Assembly (NCBI RefSeq): GCF_015223195.1
Contig: NZ_JADFUA010000015.1
Coordinates: 1-64,000, forward strand
Direction: 5' to 3'
From: Chitinilyticum piscinae
Lineage (GTDB): Bacteria > Pseudomonadota > Gammaproteobacteria > Burkholderiales > Chitinibacteraceae
DNA: 64,000 nucleotides
The translations under genes and the position numbers were made by a program. Under the pieces are notes generated by a model that saw only the letters and a program-made list of their open reading frames with translations, was not told the origin of the DNA and did not search any database. The stretch's first letter is position 1. Every line of letters begins with the position of its first letter. Of this stretch, positions 61,187-64,000 are shown piece after piece.

Positions 61187-61819
61187 TCAATCCTTCATGT
61201 TTTTCAGGTGCAAGGCCATTTTTGTCCGGTTGGAGACCCCCAGTTTTTTCCGCAGCTGACCCAGGTGCGACTTGATCGTGCTTTCCGCCAGGCCAAGCTC
61301 GCGGGCAATTTCCTTGTTGCGCATGCCTTTGGCAATCAGTTCGAGCACTTCCTTTTCCTTTTTGCTGATCACCGGGGCGGGAGGTTGCCCGGCGTGGCTG
61401 CCTGATGCGCCCTGCTCCCCGATGGACGCCAGCAGAATGCGGCCTCCGGGTTCACGGAGCGCGTATCCGGCCAGCTCGCCAAGATTGAGGGCATGAACGC
61501 CAAAGGCGGCATAGCCGGCAACCCCCAGCTCCTCATAAAGTTCTGCGTCGTGGATTGTGTTTTCCGTCAAGACCAGGATGGTCATTTTCGGTCTGCATTC
61601 CCGCAGCGCGCCAATGGCCCTGATGTTCTTCCTGTCGATATCGCTCAGGGAGATCACGGCCATTGCAAAGTCCTGCTTTTCGGTCAGCGCCGCTGCTGCC
61701 GCCATGTCCGGCAAGGAAAAGATGCTGCCGCCGGTGGCGTCTGTCAGTGCCTGTCTGATGATCTGGTTCAGCAGGGTTTGTCGCTCGACCAGCAGGATAT
61801 TGGTGTGCCGCAACGGCAT
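61187..61819 (-). CDS. NarL-type LuxR-family regulator with a degenerate receiver domain
   Basis: 210 residues. C-terminal HTH is standard (SKKEKEVLELIAKGMRNKEI then ARELGLAESTIKSHLGQLRK). The N-terminal receiver-like domain starts ILLVERQTLLNQIIRQAL, where response regulators have an acidic pair (DD/ED), and the phospho-acceptor position in AMAVISLSDIDR reads Ser instead of Asp. It is therefore probably not phosphorylated in the usual way. No sensor kinase gene is beside it. Lies between narK1 and moaA, one base from the latter's end, so likely tied to nitrate respiration. Confidence 0.85.
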   Translation of the reverse strand: MPLRHTNILLVERQTLLNQIIRQALTDATGGSIFSLPDMAAAAALTEKQDFAMAVISLSDIDRKNIRAIGALRECRPKMTILVLTENTIHDAELYEELGVAGYAAFGVHALNLGELAGYALREPGGRILLASIGEQGASGSHAGQPPAPVISKKEKEVLELIAKGMRNKEIARELGLAESTIKSHLGQLRKKLGVSNRTKMALHLKNMKD

Positions 61820-61820
61820 C

Positions 61821-62822
61821 TCAGCCCCCCGTCTGTGACATGAAGCGGATGATCTTGGCCGGCTGCTCGATGAATTCGTGGCGCTCGGGCTTCAATTCGA
61901 TGGCGGCGCGGATTGCGGCTTCCAGCTCGGCATCGGAACATTCCGCCCGCAGCAAGGGGCGCAATTCGAATTTCTCTTCCTGCCCCAGACACAGGTAGAG
62001 CGTGCCATCCACTGATAAGCGCACGCGGTTGCAGGTGGCGCAGAAATGCTGCGAAATCGGCGTGATGAAGCCGATCTGCCCGCGTCCGTCCGCAGTCTGC
62101 CAGTAGCGCGCCGGGCCTCCGCCCAATTCCTGCACGCAGGACACAAGGCCGAAGCGTTCGATGAGCTGCGGGCGCACGTCGTCAAGCGGCAGGTAGTGCG
62201 CATTGCGGCCGGTATCGCCGACCGGCATGGTTTCGATCAGGCGCAGGATGAAGCCCTCATCAAGACAGAACTGCGCCATGCGCTCGATCTCGTGATCGTT
62301 CACGCCGCGCATGGCGACCATATTGAGCTTGATCGGGCTGAAACCGGCATCCTTGCCGGCCATGATGCCGGTCATGATGGCGTCGAAACTGTCGCGCCCG
62401 GTCACCGAATTCAGGCAGGCCTTGTCGAGCGAATCGAGGCTGACATTGATGCGCGCCAGGCCGGCACGTTTGAGCGCATGCGCATGCTTGCCCAGCTGCG
62501 TGGCATTGGTGGACAGCGAGAGATCGCGCACGCCGTCAATCGCCGCCAGATTGCCGACCAGATCGACGAGATTGCGCCTGAGCAGCGGCTCGCCACCGGT
62601 GAGGCGCACGCGCGATACGCCCATGCGGGCAAACGCGGCGACCACCCGTTCGACCTCGGCAAAACTCAGCCACTCGGCCGGCTCGGCATAGCCGTCGAAG
62701 CCTTTGGGCAGGCAATAGTTGCAGCGCAGGTCGCAGCGGTCGGTCACCGATACGCGCAGATAGCGGACCTGACGGCCAAACCGGTCGCGCAAGTCAGACC
62801 CTGACGGAAAATTCATGGACAT
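61821..62822 (-). CDS. moaA: GTP 3',8-cyclase MoaA
   Basis: 333 residues from MSMNFPSGSDLRDRFGRQVR (ATG 62822). Radical SAM cluster CDLRCNYC after VSVTDR, RLTGGEPLLRRNLVDLV, and the C-terminal second cluster FCATCNRVRLSVDGTLYLC. First step of molybdenum cofactor synthesis, needed by NarG. Divergent from narG across 276 bases that include CTAGACA (62947) and its inverse TGTCTAG (62975) but no clear FNR box. Confidence 0.94.
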   Translation of the reverse strand: MSMNFPSGSDLRDRFGRQVRYLRVSVTDRCDLRCNYCLPKGFDGYAEPAEWLSFAEVERVVAAFARMGVSRVRLTGGEPLLRRNLVDLVGNLAAIDGVRDLSLSTNATQLGKHAHALKRAGLARINVSLDSLDKACLNSVTGRDSFDAIMTGIMAGKDAGFSPIKLNMVAMRGVNDHEIERMAQFCLDEGFILRLIETMPVGDTGRNAHYLPLDDVRPQLIERFGLVSCVQELGGGPARYWQTADGRGQIGFITPISQHFCATCNRVRLSVDGTLYLCLGQEEKFELRPLLRAECSDAELEAAIRAAIELKPERHEFIEQPAKIIRFMSQTGG

Positions 62823-63098
62823 CACACAATCCTCTGATTCGCTAACCAGTTTAAGCGCCCCGGTCAATGCCGACACTTGCTCTGAGGGCTTATCCCGGTT
62901 AGCCCGCTTTTGCATTGATGCGGCATTGCCGGGTACGCTTTTTTATCTAGACAATCCGGCCTTGCCCGCCTAAATGTCTAGTCATTCCTTTGCCGCATCG
63001 GCAAGACGGGTGATTCATTTGACCGATTTGCAGATGCGCGAGTAAACAGTAGTCTTTCTCCGGTACAAAAACGCCTGAACGGCCCTTGTGGAGGCTCC

Positions 63099-64000
63099 AT
63101 GAGTCATTTTCTTGATCGTCTGAAATTCCTTTCCCGCACGGTTGATACCTTTGCCGATGGCCATGGCGCTGTCGTCGCGGAAGATCGCCAGTGGGAAAAC
63201 GCTTACCGTGCGCGCTGGCAGCAGGACAAGGTGGTTCGCTCCACGCACGGGGTGAACTGTACCGGTTCCTGTAGCTGGCGCGTGTTCGTGAAGAACGGCC
63301 TGATTACCTGGGAACTGCAGCAGACCGATTACCCGCGCACCCGCCCGGATCTGCCCAACCACGAGCCGCGCGGCTGTCCGCGTGGCGCGTCGTATTCCTG
63401 GTATGTGTACTCCGCCCAGCGCGTGAAATACCCGATGATACGCGGCCGGCTGGTGAAAATGTGGCGCGAGGCGCGCGAAACGATGGCGCCGCTGGAAGCC
63501 TGGGAATACATCAGCCAGAACAAGGAACGCGCAGCCGAATACAAATCGGTGCGCGGGCAGGGCGGTTTCGTGCGTGCAAGCTGGGATGAGGCAACCGAAA
63601 TCATTGCGGCGGCCAATGCCTACACGATCAAGGAATACGGCCCGGATCGCGTGATGGGTTTCTCGCCGATTCCGGCCATGTCGATGGTGTCCTACGCCGC
63701 TGGCAGCCGTTACCTCAGCCTGATCGGTGGCGTGCCGCTGTCCTTCTATGACTGGTATTGCGATCTGCCGCCGTCCAGCCCGCAAGTCTGGGGCGAGCAG
63801 ACCGACGTGGCCGAATCTGCCGACTGGTACAACTCGACCTACCTGATGGTGTGGGGCTCGAACGTGCCGATGACGCGCACCCCCGATGCCCACTTCTATA
63901 CCGAAGTGCGCTACAAGGGCACCAAGACCGTCGCCGTATCGTCCGATTTCGGTGAAATGGCCAAGTTTGGCGACATCTGGCTGGCGCCCAAGCAGGGCAC
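63099..64000 (+). CDS. narG: Respiratory nitrate reductase alpha subunit (5' part; runs off the window)
   Basis: 300 codons visible, MSHFLDRLKFLSRTVDTFAD, with GTGGAGG before the ATG. N-terminal Fe-S (FS0) ligands in STHGVNCTGSCSWRVFVKNG, then TDYPRTRPDLPNHEPRGCPR GASYSWYVYSAQRVKYPM region (the conserved Pro-Arg stretch), and YCDLPPSSPQVWGEQTDVAE carrying the Asp that ligates Mo. Membrane-associated cytoplasmic enzyme reducing nitrate to nitrite with quinol. The absence of a Tat signal separates it from perchlorate-type and periplasmic relatives. Confidence 0.96.
   Translation, partial: MSHFLDRLKFLSRTVDTFADGHGAVVAEDRQWENAYRARWQQDKVVRSTHGVNCTGSCSWRVFVKNGLITWELQQTDYPRTRPDLPNHEPRGCPRGASYSWYVYSAQRVKYPMIRGRLVKMWREARETMAPLEAWEYISQNKERAAEYKSVRGQGGFVRASWDEATEIIAAANAYTIKEYGPDRVMGFSPIPAMSMVSYAAGSRYLSLIGGVPLSFYDWYCDLPPSSPQVWGEQTDVAESADWYNSTYLMVWGSNVPMTRTPDAHFYTEVRYKGTKTVAVSSDFGEMAKFGDIWLAPKQG

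Noticed and set aside
1054..64000. Cld at one end and a NarG-type molybdoenzyme at the other suggested a perchlorate/chlorate respiration island.
   Set aside because: The molybdoenzyme has NarG N-terminal features and nar neighbours, no pcr/clr-type genes are present, and the genes are 62 kb apart with mobile DNA between them.
33008..64000. Looked for tRNA or rRNA genes that could act as integration sites or identify the organism.
   Set aside because: No cloverleaf with GTTCRANNC and CCA-type ends and no rRNA signature was recognised by eye.

Overview
The window looks like a mosaic of a betaproteobacterial replicon and a dense block of acquired DNA. The right half (about 33-64 kb) carries ordinary, high-GC, operon-organised genes for nitrate respiration (narG, moaA, a NarL-like regulator, narK1, narK2), nitric oxide defence (NnrS, RIC/YtfE, DUF2249, quinol NO reductase, hemerythrin, NsrR, Hmp, ferredoxin-NADP reductase), anaerobic haem use (hutW-hutX-chuY-hemP) and ferrous iron uptake (ftrABCD). 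That set fits a facultative denitrifying betaproteobacterium, possibly of the Neisseriales/Chromobacteriaceae type. The taxon is inference only; no rRNA or tRNA gene is present to anchor it.

Layout. 1-2.7 kb: an IS200-type transposase fragment, two integron gene cassettes on the minus strand (a cupin and a chlorite dismutase) each followed by an attC-like site, and a ParE/antitoxin pair. 2.7-10.6 kb: a rearranged resistance region made of a Tn402-type end, IS6100, a 5'-truncated czcD, a Tn3-family inverted repeat sitting in trfA, an IncP-alpha (RK2-like) trfA/tet(A)/tetR block, an IS6100 end fragment, sul1 fused to attI1, and truncated intI1. 10.6-21.1 kb: a whole Tn402/Tn5053-family transposon (tniABQR) whose cargo is a TetR-controlled tripartite ABC efflux operon with a c-type cytochrome. 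21.1-24.7 kb: tnpR and tnpA of a Tn21-subgroup transposon. 24.7-33 kb: debris and modules, namely a RelB/DinJ antitoxin stub, an exonuclease remnant, an istB remnant, vapBC between inverted repeats, a MobQ-type mobilisation module with oriT, an IS5-family fragment, a frameshifted heparinase-like gene and a chemoreceptor fragment.

33-49.5 kb is the NO/haem/iron region, peppered with small repeat elements. Three families of short palindromic, non-coding mobile elements can be defined from terminal repeats and target duplications. At 46.76-47.19 kb one of each is nested inside the next, between ftrB and ftrC. 49.6-56.2 kb is a type I restriction operon (hsdR-hsdM-DUF1016-hsdS) in which both nuclease genes carry frameshifts while the methylase and specificity genes are intact. 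56.6-64 kb holds a TDT-family carrier, a Yip1-like membrane protein and the nar cluster, running off the window inside narG.

How it works together: NsrR (an Fe-S NO sensor) and an FNR-type factor probably control norZ, the hemerythrin and hmp. Fur-like sites precede hutW, hemP and ftrA. The acquired half provides tetracycline, sulfonamide and metal-ion resistance plus efflux. All family calls rest on reading motifs and alignments from memory; no database search was run.
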